Part shown: piece by piece, positions 1 to 11,434 of the stretch | Position numbering within the stretch: the first letter of the stretch is position 1 | How the letters are laid out: every line of letters starts with the position of its first letter | DNA from: Planococcus citri | Lineage: Eukaryota; Arthropoda; Insecta; Hemiptera; Pseudococcidae | Direction of reading: 5' to 3' | NCBI RefSeq assembly: GCF_950023065.1 | Contig: NC_088681.1 | Span: 7,564,001 to 7,628,000, forward strand | Length of the DNA: 64,000 bases | Notes under the pieces: generated by a model | What the model was told of the DNA's origin: nothing | Database searches by the model: none | The model's input: the letters and a program-made list of their open reading frames with translations, nothing else | Translations under genes and position numbers: made by a program

Positions 1-1977
1 ATAAATAAAGCAGTAAAAAACAAAAACCACCTTCTTGCTATCTTCTTTGATATTAACAAAGCATTTGATACTATCTGGAGATATAAAATAATTAAAACAC
101 TGCACTCTTGGAACATTCAAGGCAATATGCTCCATTTTGTTATCAACTTCCTAAATGATAGGCGTTTTAGAGTAAAAATTTCAGATGTATTATCCAATGA
201 ACATATACTAGAAAACGGTGTACCTCAAGGCACTGTAATTAGTCCCACTTTCTTTTTAATTGGTATCAATGATCTCACTGATATCATCCCTTCCCCTATA
301 AAAAAAGCATTATTTGCAGATGATCTCAAGATATTTCTAACATGTCAAGATATTCAACTAGGAGAACATTTGTTACAACAAGCTACAAATAATCTACACA
401 CTTGGTCACAAAAGAATGGTCTCAGTTTTTCTCAAACTAAATCTACAGCTATGCATATCTGCAAACGTTACAAATGCTCTAGAGATCTGAAAGTACAACT
501 AAACCATACTACTATCCCTACCTCATCTTCAGTTAAATATCTAGGCCTTACTTTTGATAACAATCTCACATGGCGAACTCATATCGATGAAATTAGAAAA
601 AAGTGCTTCAATAAAATCAACTTACTTAAAAAACTCTCTCACACTCATTTTGGCTCTGACCGTCATACATTACTAAAACTATATCGCGCAATCATTAGAC
701 CTATACTTGATTATGGATGTCCCATTTTCTTACACGCCCCTTCCTCCACCCTTGATAAACTGAACACAATTCAAAATACAAGCGTGAGAATAGCTACAGG
801 TGCTTTTAGATCTACTCCCACTCCCAGTCTTTTAACTGATGCTTTTGAATGTCCTTTAAACATTCGTAGACATTATATCTCTGCTCTATCCTTCCTAAAC
901 ATCAAAGCCAACTCCAACTTTAACATTAACTTACAATACTCCACTAATATGCAATCTACCCCTACAAATTTTGGTAATTTTCTTAATGATATTGACTCTA
1001 ACAATATCAATATCCTACATTTCCCAATTAACCTACTACCACCCTGGCAAAATTACAATCCTACCATTGACCTCTCCCTAACAGAATTTAATAAAAAACA
1101 AACAAATCCAATAATTTTCAAAAAACATTTTCTCTGTCTTTTAAACAAATATGAAAAATTTAATCAAATATACACAGATGGTTCAAAATCAAATCAATTT
1201 GTAGGTTGTGCTTTCACTCAAAAGGACTTTACCACTCCTATTGCTCTGCCTTCTCAATGCACTATTTTAACTGCTGAATTGTATGCGATAAAATATGCTA
1301 TTTTATACACTACAGACTTCTTACAAAACGAAACTGTCATCTTCTCTGACTCACTCTCTGCAATCCTATCTATAAAAAATTATAAATCAAAGAACTCTCA
1401 TCCCATCTCTCAAGAAATTGTAAATTTTCTTCAGTCCACCCCTCAGCTTCAAAATTTAGTGTTATGTTGGATCCCTTCACACTCTCAAATAGAAGGTAAT
1501 GAAATTACTGACAAAACTGCTAAACAGGCTTTCAAAAATCTACCTATAGCAAACATACCAGTTCCCCTTTCTGACTTAAAATTACATGCAAAAAAGATCA
1601 TGTTTGATGAGTTCCACTCCTACTGGTCCCAAATTCCTAACACAAATAAATTGAAAAGTATTAAAAACTCTGCATCATTCTGGAAAACATCCGAACAACC
1701 CAACCGTCGTTCAGAAGTAATACTAACTCGCCTTCGAACTGGACACTCTTTACTCACCCATCAATACTTATTCCTAAAACAACCTCCTCCTATGTGTTCT
1801 ACTTGCAATGTTCCTCTAAATGTTCCCCACATACTCATACACTGTCCCATTTTCCAACATGCTCGCTCCCTCTTTCTAAATTCCAATCAAATAAATACTA
1901 TCCTATCAGATGATCCAGTCGCAATAAATAATGTACTGAACTTTATAAATACCACAAGATTAAGACAAAAACTATAA
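1..1977 (+). CDS. ORF2 C-terminal part: reverse transcriptase, RNase H, CCHC
   Basis: Open from the first base in frame 1 to TAA at 1975-1977 (658 codons), so the true start is upstream of the window. RT motif A is visible as FFDINKAFDTIW (about nt 55-90), followed by GVPQGTVISP (about nt 217-246) and the catalytic FADD (about nt 313-324). RNase H shows YTDGSK, TAELYAI, FSDSLSAI and PSHSQIEGNEITD, covering the acidic catalytic residues and the histidine. Near the C-terminus there is a C-x2-C-x7-H-x4-C knuckle (CSTCNVPLNVPHILIHC). Copying would occur by target-primed reverse transcription in the nucleus (family knowledge). There are no stops or frameshifts in nearly 2 kb, unlike the two other LINE copies in this window, so this copy is young. 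Confidence 0.9.
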   Translation: MNKAVKNKNHLLAIFFDINKAFDTIWRYKIIKTLHSWNIQGNMLHFVINFLNDRRFRVKISDVLSNEHILENGVPQGTVISPTFFLIGINDLTDIIPSPIKKALFADDLKIFLTCQDIQLGEHLLQQATNNLHTWSQKNGLSFSQTKSTAMHICKRYKCSRDLKVQLNHTTIPTSSSVKYLGLTFDNNLTWRTHIDEIRKKCFNKINLLKKLSHTHFGSDRHTLLKLYRAIIRPILDYGCPIFLHAPSSTLDKLNTIQNTSVRIATGAFRSTPTPSLLTDAFECPLNIRRHYISALSFLNIKANSNFNINLQYSTNMQSTPTNFGNFLNDIDSNNINILHFPINLLPPWQNYNPTIDLSLTEFNKKQTNPIIFKKHFLCLLNKYEKFNQIYTDGSKSNQFVGCAFTQKDFTTPIALPSQCTILTAELYAIKYAILYTTDFLQNETVIFSDSLSAILSIKNYKSKNSHPISQEIVNFLQSTPQLQNLVLCWIPSHSQIEGNEITDKTAKQAFKNLPIANIPVPLSDLKLHAKKIMFDEFHSYWSQIPNTNKLKSIKNSASFWKTSEQPNRRSEVILTRLRTGHSLLTHQYLFLKQPPPMCSTCNVPLNVPHILIHCPIFQHARSLFLNSNQINTILSDDPVAINNVLNFINTTRLRQKL

Positions 1978-2144
1978 TTTAATAATTATATGCTTATTTT
2001 ATAAATTTTCTTACTTTGTAATATCTATAATTTGTAATTTGTTATGTAGATAACTGTGCCAAATGTAATGATGAGGTGTCCCTAGCCATAGTAGCTGTAT
2101 ATGGCACCCAATAAAATAAATAAATAAATAAATAAATAAATAAA
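1..2144 (+). mobile_element. non-LTR retrotransposon, 3' portion (left end outside window)
   Basis: The 3' part of a LINE-type element: an uninterrupted ORF2 tail (1-1977), a short 3' UTR and an AAATA-rich simple-repeat tail at about 2111-2144. The UTR ends in a block around 2060-2112 with the polyadenylation-like AATAAA just before the tail. An RNase H domain after the RT places it with the RNase H-bearing insect LINE groups (I, LOA or R1-like); the exact clade cannot be fixed here. No target duplication can be judged because the 5' end lies outside the window. Confidence 0.9.
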
Positions 2145-2950
2145 AATTACAAATATTGTCTAAAAAAATACTATAATTTAGGAATTAAAAAATGATGTAT
2201 ATTCAGGGACAAACGAACAATTCGAGCAGAAAATTAGCACTTTATGCCGAAAATGATCAATAAACAAGAGACAACATTTTTGGGATTAAAATGAATATTT
2301 TTTTCGGCAAAAAATAAAAATTTGTAGCAGTTTACACAATTATTTAAAAACTAACATTTTTGGTAAAAACTTTTCAGCTTGGACGAAAAAATAACCAGTT
2401 TGACAAAAAATGACCAATTCAAGCAAAAAACTGAGATTTTTGGCGGAAACGATTAATTTTTGCATAAACAGAACTATTTATACAGAAAATGATCAGTTTG
2501 GGAAACAAAAAGAACGATTTGGGTAAAAATGAAATGTTTTGGGTTAAAAACACCCAATTTTGGAATGCGAAAAAAGTATCAATTTTGAACGAAAATGACC
2601 AATTTTGAACAACAAACGAACAATTTTGAGGGGAAAAAATAACCAAGATGAGAAAAATTTGATCTGTTAAAACGAAAAATATGAATTTTTTGGCAAATTA
2701 TGACTAATTATGACTTGAAAAAATGAAAAATTTAGCATCAAAAAAATAATTTAGACAGAAATTGAACACATTATTCAAATTGGGTATGTAACAGACAAGT
2801 AACTTTTGCAAAAAATGAACATTTAGGATTTTCACCGAAAAAAGACCAATTTTCGCAGAAATGAATTCTTTTGGAAAAAAATAACCAACTTCATTGAAAA
2901 GAAAATTGACTTTTAAAAAAACAGCATTTTTTTGGCCAAAAAAATTGACA
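2145..2950. repeat. degenerate AT-rich quasi-palindromic repeat block
   Basis: Made of loosely repeated units of about 20-30 bases around AAATGACCAATTTTGGC and runs of A or T. The same texture recurs at 14.5-17.3, 35.2-35.6, 38.8-40.4, 44.5-45.0, 48.4-50.4 and 58.2-58.9 kb. Short ORFs here are rich in F, K and N and show no domain. Confidence 0.6.
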
Positions 2951-4980
2951 TTTTACACAATTTTCGACAACAAAAAATCCTCTTTTTTCAGCTGATGGTG
3001 ATGATTGATGAAAAAAAAAAGATTGAAATTGCTGAATGTATCCGGCTTAAAAAATAAATGCAAAAAGCGATTTAAGATTTTGCATTTTTTAGGGCATTTT
3101 TGGGGACCATAATATTCTGTTATTCGTTCATATTGAGCAAAATTAAGCTTCATCGAAAATTGATAGGTAAGTATACCAAAAATGCAAAAATCATACTGCT
3201 CAAAAATCCATCAAATGTCGATTGGCACAAAACCCCCATCTCTCACAATCCTATGCGAGATACAAAGTGCTTCTCAACCATTGAAACATCATCATTTCAT
3301 TACATTACATTATCACATAGTCCACAGCATGCAACTTTCACACTAATCATTAATATTATAGTAGTTATCCTTTTTGAACAAAAAATTACACATTTCGCTT
3401 CAAGATACACGATTTGTCACTCTAAAAAAGACTCAACATATACAGGTAAGTATGTATTTCGATTTCACAGCCATATTGCGCATATCACTTATACATTTCC
3501 TCATATTAATTATACCTACGATTTTACCTCGTTAAATATAAAAATGGACAAACGAAAAGAAAAAGTAGGAAAACCATAATACGTCACGAAAACATTGTAC
3601 ATACAGTAGGTAGGCATAGGCAATGGCTCCAACAACAAATAAGGTTGCTGGAAAAGTAACAAGCATACGTAGCGGATCGCGGCCATTTTTAAATTACATA
3701 GGCTTAATATCGTTTAAATGTTTTAACGAAATTGCACGCAACATTGTGTACACCTTTTACCATTTTACAAAGCTCCGGCACCCCCCGAAACATAATAAAA
3801 TGAGTTTTTATTGTTAAACGTTGTAAGCTGGCAAGAATGAAACGAATAAATGACAAAGTGTAAAATAATTTATAGTTACTCTTAATAACGTAGAAGGCTG
3901 AAAAATGATTTATGTTATAACGTCTTGGAAGTTAATTAAAGAAACCCCCTTTTACACACATATACGAGTACACACGCCATACGTAAAGTCGCTGCGGCCG
4001 CCACCGCCACCTACCCCACTTCTTAGGCTGCTGACACAGCCATAGGTAGAGGAGATGAGGTACGTTTACACGCATAATTTTTCAAGTAATAATATTTTGG
4101 CTTTTTATTGCATCTTTTGCTCGCGCCTTAATAACATTGTATATGATATTTCTTTTTCGAATTTTATTTGCATGTATAAGAAAGAAATGAAAGAGTTGGC
4201 GAAATACAAGCTGACCTTTTTACGTAATATGATTTTTCTCATCATCATCGACGTCGAAAAAAAACACACACACACACACATATGTATATATACAGGTGGG
4301 TATGGGTGAAACAATGTATCTGAAAAACGACAACCATCCTGCCATCGTAAAATTTTTATACGTCTTTCTGATCATCTCGTAAATGTGTTTACGAGCACAA
4401 AGGTGGATCCAACTCGATGATGGTAAAAGGGAATGGTCTCTTCGCGATGTTTTAATCTTAATTGCATTTAGGGTGAGAGGAGGAAAAGGGTACAAGAAGA
4501 GACCAGCTATACAATCTTACAGTAGTAGGTATTTTGTACAGATATAATTTGCTGGTGAGGGCACCATGCACCATCTGAAAACCATTCCGATTCTTATTCA
4601 AGGGGGAAAAACTGTCATCGTGTGAACGAATGACAGAAACACGTCATTAGCTGTCCGCGCCACGACCTTCGATCATCGGTGACAAATGTTACATCATTTA
4701 GCATGGTACGAGTATATAAGCGACTAAACGTGCCGATGATGGGATCAATGGTGTCGTGTAAACCGATATATAGGAGCATGAGATAGGTGCCTACAGAAGG
4801 TATTTTCAACACAGGTGGATTCAATTTCAACATTGAGAAGAGTTGGGTAGACGTAGGCAAACGATTAGGTGTCTGTTGGCGGGTTTTTTGTAATTTTTGG
4901 CAAGAAATCAACCTGTAAACAAGACTGAATCCACAAAGAGGGTATTCTGTGGTTGTCGAGGTGTTGAATAAATTTTCTAA
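2951..4980. other. AT-rich non-repetitive stretch, no gene recognised
   Basis: Open frames of up to 159 codons occur (for example 3100-3579 plus), but none has a recognisable domain or convincing splice context. It contains an (AC)n microsatellite at 4264-4280 followed by TA-rich bases. Confidence 0.4.
4264..4280. repeat. (AC)n microsatellite
   Basis: About eight AC dinucleotides directly followed by an alternating TA tract. Confidence 0.85.
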
Positions 4981-6330
4981 TTTTCTCTAGAAATTTCAAA
5001 TCGCTCTGGAAAAGCCAGAAATGAAATTTTGAAAATTTGATTTTTATTCATTTTTTCTGGAATTTACAAATTGGTCGTAAGTTTACTTTTGAACTCCCAC
5101 TCGTGGAATTTGAAGATCATATCGGGCCTTATAGAATGATTTGACATTTCTGGACAAAATTAAGAAATCACCAGAGGCTCCAGAACGACCCAAAACGTGG
5201 TATTTGATGATATGTAGAAATCGACGTGAAAGAATCACTCACAATGGTTCACTATGCTAAAAAAAAATAATATGTACCTCATTTTACGAAAAAGTTTGGA
5301 AATCGCCATTACTGTTTTTTTTTTGATTTTTCAAATTTTCAAAAATTCTCCAAAAATCCAGAAATAATAAAATTATTTGAAAATTTGATTTTTGTTCATT
5401 TTTTCTGGAATTTACAAATTGGTCGAAAATTCACTTTTGAACTGCCACTCGTGGAATTTGAAGATCATTTCGGGCTCTTCCGGAGTAATTTTAAATTTAT
5501 GGACAAAGTTGAAAAATCGCTGTAGACTTCAGAATGGACCAAAATGTAGTATTCGCTGATACGTGGAAATTTACTTGAAAGAATTATTCAAATTGGTTCA
5601 CTTTGCTCAAAAAAATTATCTCATTTCATAAAAAAGTTTAAAAATTGCCCTTGAAACTGCTTTTTGGATTTTTCAAATTTTCAAAAATTTACCAAAAGTC
5701 CAGAAAATGAGCTTCAACGCTTTAAATTTAGGTCACGGGAGTTTCAGGATATGCACTTTCGATCTTGCTTGGTTTCGTTCAAATCTGAGAGTGTGAGTTC
5801 AAAGGCAGGGAGGGCCGTCGAGAGGGGGGAGGGGGCAAAGAGGGCCTGTGATGAAAGAAAAACTTGTTATTTACAGCTCAAAAATCACACAAATTTTCCA
5901 AAGCTTTTGCCCTTACTTCGGATCGAAAAAGCATACATAAAACTCCTATAACCAAAATTTCAAGAGTTGAAAAATTCATTTCTGAATTTCTGGAGAATTC
6001 TTGAAAATTGAAAAAATCAAAAAAAGCATTTTTAGAGGTCGATTTTGAAAATTTTTCATGAAATAAGGTCATTTTTTTGAGCAAAGTGAACCAATGAGAA
6101 TGATTCTTCCACACATTAGCAAATACACCACATTTTGGGCCATTCTACAGCCTTCGGACAATTTTTTAATTTTATCCAGAAATTTCAAATCACACTAAAA
6201 AGGCCAAAAATGAATTTTTTTGAAAATTAAAATTTCTAAAAAAAATTATTACACAACTTTCAAAGTTTTAAAGTGAAAAAATGAACTTCTAGCATAAAAA
6301 GTATCGTTTTTATGCCCCTCGAAATAAAAA
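4981..6330. repeat. interspersed repeat, tandem and inverted copies
   Basis: Two direct copies with a 348-bp offset (compare 5037-5290 with 5385-5640); both carry TTCTGGAATTTACAAATTGG and CACTCGTGGAATTTGAAGAT. A third, inverted copy occupies roughly 6020-6190. A further copy of the same family is at about 50440-50640, inside MLH3 intron 10. No coding content. Confidence 0.7.
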
Positions 6331-6741
6331 TTTTCAAAACCTTTCGCCTTCACTAGGGCCTGTTCTATATTATTTTTCAAATTAACATCCTAAAAAAAAT
6401 CTTTCAAATTCTAAAATTTTGAAAGTCAAAAAAATGAACTCCTTGTATGAAGAAACATCGTTCTTAGTTTTCTCAAAATTGATCCCAGGCCCTTTCGTAA
6501 ATCCACATTTCATAACCATCTAACTTCACAAATCATCAGATCAGATTCAATTACAGAAAACTCGGTAACTCGGTTGCGATTTCAAATAATTAAAATACTA
6601 CATACGAGTACAACTAACTGGTAAATGGTAAGTAACTAAGTAATTTCTACAGTACGAACTCATTATGTCTTACCTCATGATTCCGGCAACTGCAGTTACT
6701 GGTCAATCCGACACACCCGAAAATGCCACCGTGTTAATTAC

Positions 6742-6813
6742 CTTCCATTTGCCAAGCGATGATTTTTTTCTCATCAGCATAATCCAAATTCAACATTAAG
6801 GAGTTCGTTATAC
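6742..6813 (-). CDS. candidate internal exon, unrecognised gene
   Basis: On the minus strand a long pyrimidine tract ends in TTTTTACAG at 6814, then 72 nt follow, then the donor GTAATT (from 6741). Only one frame is open, beginning ITNSLMLNLDYADEK and ending AWQME. The exon is symmetric (phase 1 in, phase 1 out). Splice sites and frame are seen directly; that it is a real exon is inference. The LDYAD stretch faintly recalls a YWTD propeller repeat of LDL-receptor proteins, but the YWTD itself is absent, so no family is assigned. No partner exon was identified. Confidence 0.3.
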
Positions 6814-7960
6814 CTGTAAAAAGAAAAAAATTAAAGCGTTGAAATTAAAAGCGTGAAACGAATCCGAGATAATGAATTTTTTGGCGGATAATACTACGCA
6901 TAAATTTTTCCATTTGATAAATTTCTAACAATATAGGTACCCACGTTCCTTAATATACCAAGAGGGGAAAGGGGCAGCAAGTACATATATAAACTCGTAA
7001 TTTTAGAAAAATTATTCTAAAAAAATATATGAGCAACCTCGATATAGTGAATTATTTTGCACACTTTTAACGCGTTTTTGAGCCATGTAATTGTAAATAT
7101 TTTCGAGGTTTTTTTTTGCAAACATTTTGCTATCGTTATGTAATTCGATCTGGTATTTACATAATATTTTAATTAAGTCTAATTAAGCATATGCTTCGCG
7201 GACCAGACGTTAATTATGGATCAAGCAATCTAATCCATCATATACGCGATAAGCTCGAGAAACGCAAGCACGTTTTGAATTTCTATAGGTAAACTCAGCA
7301 CGGTGTTAATTTAAAGATGCATATGAGTATAACCTTAAAGAAAATTCATACAATTTCAGGAAAACATCATTACCTACAATTATCATTACAATAAGAAATA
7401 GCTATGGTTGAAGGTACAGTTATTCTAAATCGGCAGTAAAAAAAATCATAAAATTATACTTTTTTCAAACAAAATAAACTTGGTCAATGTGAAAAAATTT
7501 TCCATTATGAAATACGTGCCTACCTGGTGCAGAAAAAATTATAATTTCATGAAAGAATTTTGTGTTCTTTTGTCCGATTCGGCTATTTACATCTTGAGAA
7601 TTAAATTTGTGATTATTCAGAAACGTCAAGTTATATTTTTTCCGGGTACTTAGCAATAATGGGTTTTGGCCGATGAATCTTATTTTACAATACGTATACG
7701 TATTTTGTCTGAGACATTTAAGATCTTTAAAAAAAAATTGTACTTATTCTTGATCCTAGTTATGTCAAATTTTTAATAACTGAAAAGAATTACCAATTTC
7801 TGGCACTTCCAGTTACATTGAAGTAGGTAGAATTTAAGATAATAAGTTTGAATTTTCAGAGCTTGAAAATAAATCAATAAATTGCCAAAACGATTTCAAA
7901 CCGCCAAAGATAACTTAGTAGGTAATCGTTCTGTTGGACATTCAAAAACAGAAAAAATCC
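6814..7960. other. no gene seen
   Basis: AT-rich sequence with poly(A) and poly(T) runs and no ORF longer than about 63 codons. No RNA gene or repeat family was recognised. Confidence 0.4.
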
Positions 7961-8439
7961 TATGTATAGAGTTTTTTTCTATTGATATTTCTGATAAACT
8001 ACGGTAAACTTTGGTAAATTACTGGTAAATTACCAATAGGTAAATAATTAAAGATTTCTTGCAAGTCAAGTCACAAGTGTTTTTGATTAATTGGAATTTC
8101 CGGTAAATTACAGAGAATTTTGCTAAGGTAAAATTACAGGTTTTTTTAGTCAATTTGTTGTAAACTATAGCGGTAATTTATGGTAAATTACCAGTAAATA
8201 CCGAGCAATCATTGTTGAATGGCTGATAATTTTCAATAATTACCTATGTATTTTTGTAGTTATGAAATTATCAGTAATTTACTGGTATTTTCAGGTAAAT
8301 TACCGGTAATTTTTAGTAAATCATGAGTAATTTCGATAAATTACCAGTCAATACCCAGTAATTTTGGATGAATGGGCGACATTTTTTAATGAGTTACCAA
8401 TTTTCGTGAGTTATTAGTATTAATTTACTGGTATTTTCA

Positions 8440-8745
8440 GGTAAATTACCAGTAATTTTTGGTAAATTACCAGTAATTTTTGGTAAATTACCAGTAATTT
8501 TTGGTAAATTACCAGTAATTTTTGGTAAATTACCAGTAATTTTTGGTAAATTACCAGTAATTTTTGGTAAATTACCAGTAATTTTTGGTAAATTACCAGT
8601 AATTTTTGGTTAATTACCAGTAATTTTTGGTTAATTACCAGTAATTTTTGGTAAATTACCAGTAATTTTTGGTAAATTACCAGTAATTTTTGGAAAATTA
8701 CCAGTAATTTTTGGAAAATTACCAGTAATCTTTGGTAAATTACCA
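8440..8745. repeat. 21-bp tandem array, about 14 copies
   Basis: The monomer is GGTAAATTACCAGTAATTTTT, 21 bases, with only occasional single-base changes (GGTTAATTACC, GGAAAATTACC). Because 21 is divisible by 3, all six frames tend to stay open; the 108-codon minus-strand frame (8420-8746), a repeated heptapeptide, is a by-product. GGTAAATTACC itself is nearly palindromic. Confidence 0.95.
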
Positions 8746-9115
8746 AATTGACAGAAATGTTTATTTTTTGGCAAATTACAGTATTTTTGGGAAAATACGA
8801 TATTTTTTGGTAAATACCTACTGGTGTTTTATGAATGATAAATTATGGTATTTTATGTAAACCATGGTAATTATGGCAAATTAGGGTATTTTTGGCAAAC
8901 TACAGCAGTTTTAGTTGAATAAATAGAATTTCTGGTAAATACGGATGATTCAATTTTAGGTTTTGGTAAATCACTGCATTTTTGGTAAATACTGGTAATC
9001 TTTGATAAATTACCAATTATTTATAGTAAATTATGATTTTTTGGTAAATTACAGTATTTTTGGCAAATATTGATTTACAATAAAATTGCTATTTTTTGGC
9101 AAATTACAGTATTTA

Positions 9116-9684
9116 GGGTAAAGTCACCAGTAGTTGACATGATCCAGTAGTTGACACCTACGTCACAAAAATCGCCATTTTGGTGTCCCAGTGTGATTAT
9201 TGAAAACACTGATTGCACTAAAAATTAATTCATACCTCGCTTATTATTGGCCGTGAGTTAGGTGATGATTATCAGTCATACTTTTTGCGTTTTATCAACT
9301 TTTATTTTCACCATGAAAATTTTGCAAAGTGTTTTACAATTATTTTTCTATCAAACAATTTTGAACATTTTGAGATGGTTATTATACCATTTGAAAGCTA
9401 ATGAGATACACTTTCTTTCTAACTACTTTTGATTGATTCATAATCACATTTTCATGCTCGATAAGCCGAGTGTCAATTACTGGGGTTTTTTGGACACTTT
9501 TTGAAATTATTGTAAAAATCTCAAAAATGCACTTACGAATGTGAAACACAAATCAAAATGTAAGGAAAACTGTGTTCTTTTAGATGTACTTACGAAAGTT
9601 TTCAAAAAAAATATCAACTTGAGCTGTAGATTGTTTTTTATCAAAAAGTATCAAAAATCTGTTCAACTACTGGCGACTTTACCC
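9116..9684. mobile_element. MITE-like element with GGGTAAAGTC ends, TA-flanked
   Basis: The left end reads GGGTAAAGTCACCAGTAGTT from 9116; the right end (up to 9684) is its inverted match with one mismatch (TACTGGCGACTTTACCC). TA dinucleotides at 9114-9115 and 9685-9686 fit a Tc1/mariner-type target duplication. The 569-bp interior differs from the satellite on both sides, so the element inserted into that array. A second CAGTAGTTGACA motif lies just inside the left end. There is no transposase frame, so it is non-autonomous. See the related 37603-38394 and 62339-62911 elements. Confidence 0.75.
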
Positions 9685-10440
9685 TATGGGAAAATACAAT
9701 ATTTTTTGGTGAATAACTACTGGTGTTTCATGATAAATTATGGTATTTTATGTAAACCATGGTAATTACAGCAAATTACGGTATTTTTGGCAAACTACAG
9801 CAGTTTTTGTTAAATACAGAATTTTTGATAAATACTGGTAGTTTTTGGTAAATTACCGGTATTTTTGGTAAATTACCGGTATTTTTGGTAAATTACAGTA
9901 TTTTTGGGTAAATACTGGTGCTTCATGATAAATTGTGGTACTTTATGTAAAACTATATTTCCTCCAATTTTAGTCAAAAAATGTCCACGCATTCATACTT
10001 TTCCAGCCATGTGAAACTTACTTTCCGACTATCCCTCGTAAATTATCTACGGTTTTTTACATAAACTAGGGTAATTACTTATGGGAAATTAGGGTATTTT
10101 TGGCAAATTACAGCAGTTTTACTTAAAAACAGTATGTTTGATAGATCTAGATACTGATAATTTTTGGTAAATTACTTTGGTGAATTTTTGAGTACCATAC
10201 TTTTGGTAAAGTACTGGTATTTTTGGTAAATTTTGGGTATTTTTTTGTAAATCGCAATAATTATAGTAAATTATAGTATTTTTGGTAAAATACTGGGTTT
10301 TTGGTAAATACTGGTAATTTTTTGACAAATTACCGATTTTTTTGGTAAATTACAGGTATTTTTGGTAAAATACGGTTTTTTTGGTAAATTACAGGTATTT
10401 TTGGTAAACACTGTTAATTTTTTGGTAAATCACCAGCAAA

Positions 10441-10890
10441 TAACGAGTTATTTCAAGTAAATGACTGGTAATTTCTATTTTGATAAGTAACATCTGATTT
10501 CATCAATTTTCAGAGAAAAGTCCCAGTTTTTTTTGATAAAATATGGATAATTTTGGTACTTAATAAATTATTGCTGCAGATTTTCTTGAAATTGAAATTT
10601 CAAAACCAATATCCATGATTTAAGCCTTTTTTTGGGAAGAAAACTTCACCACCATCCACAAGGTTGAAGTGATTTGAAACCAAAATGTCGTAATTTAATT
10701 CGTGATCTGAGTTTATGTTTTCGGACTTTTTTTAAATTTCATTTTCTGAGCCATATTCAGCATCTTAGGCTAGAGGCTCGATTCATTTTTGGCGATTTTC
10801 AGTCATTTCAGTAAATATTTATAGCTTTTATAAAATTCATGCGCTTTTTGCAAAATTTTATTCCACTTTGATGATACAAGATGCTTAAGT
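10441..10890. other. no gene seen
   Basis: AT-rich stretch between the satellite and the 272-bp duplication; nothing recognised. Confidence 0.4.
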
Positions 10891-11434
10891 CAAGTTAGAC
10901 TGGTTTACATGATGAATTCGGCTATGAAATTGATTTTTAGTACCAGAATCGAGTTCAGCGTGTCAAAAAACATAGAATTCGATATGTCACTCGATATTTT
11001 GCCAAAAACGAGTATAGGCCCCTCTTGAACCCCTATTTTGGGGGCTCAAAAAGAGCTCTTTTTCAAAAAATGGCAAAAAAGCATCACGCATATCGATTTC
11101 AAAGTTATTGACCACGCTGATTCCGAATTTGAGGTTATTTTTCAGATTAACGAATGTTATGTCAAGTTACACTGGTTTACATGATGAATTCGGCTAAAAA
11201 ATTGACTTTAAGTGCCAGAATCGAGTTCAGCGTGCCAAAAACCATAGAATTCGATATGTCACTCGATACTTCGCCATAAAGGAGGATAGGCCCCCTTAAA
11301 CCGCTATTTTGGGGGCTCAAAAGGGGGTGTTTTCAAAAAATCACCAAAAAGCATCATGCATATCGATTTCAAGGTTATCGACCACGCTGATTCCGAATCC
11401 GAGGTTATTTTTCAGATTAACAAAAAGTATGATT
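10891..11434. repeat. two tandem copies of a 272-bp repeat
   Basis: Copies start at 10891 and 11163 with the same landmarks in the same order: ACTGGTTTACATGATGAATT, AGAATCGAGTTCAGCGTG, ATTCGATATGTCACTCGAT, CATATCGATTTCAA and ACCACGCTGATTCCGAAT. Divergence is around 10 per cent by eye. No open frame spans a copy. Confidence 0.9.

Larger units (their letters stand above)
7961..10440. repeat. degenerate GGTAAATTACC-type satellite region
   Basis: The region is dominated by variants of TTTTTGGTAAATTAC, from strongly diverged at the edges to nearly perfect in the core at 8440-8745. It is interrupted at 9116-9684 by an unrelated inverted-repeat element. No coding function; reading frames through it give low-complexity peptides. 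Confidence 0.8.

Noticed and set aside
3100..3579. 159-codon plus-strand frame
   Set aside because: Composition is that of AT-rich non-coding DNA; no homology or motif recognised.
8420..8746. 108-codon minus-strand frame of repeated heptapeptides
   Set aside because: Direct by-product of the 21-bp satellite (21 is a multiple of 3); no start context or domain.
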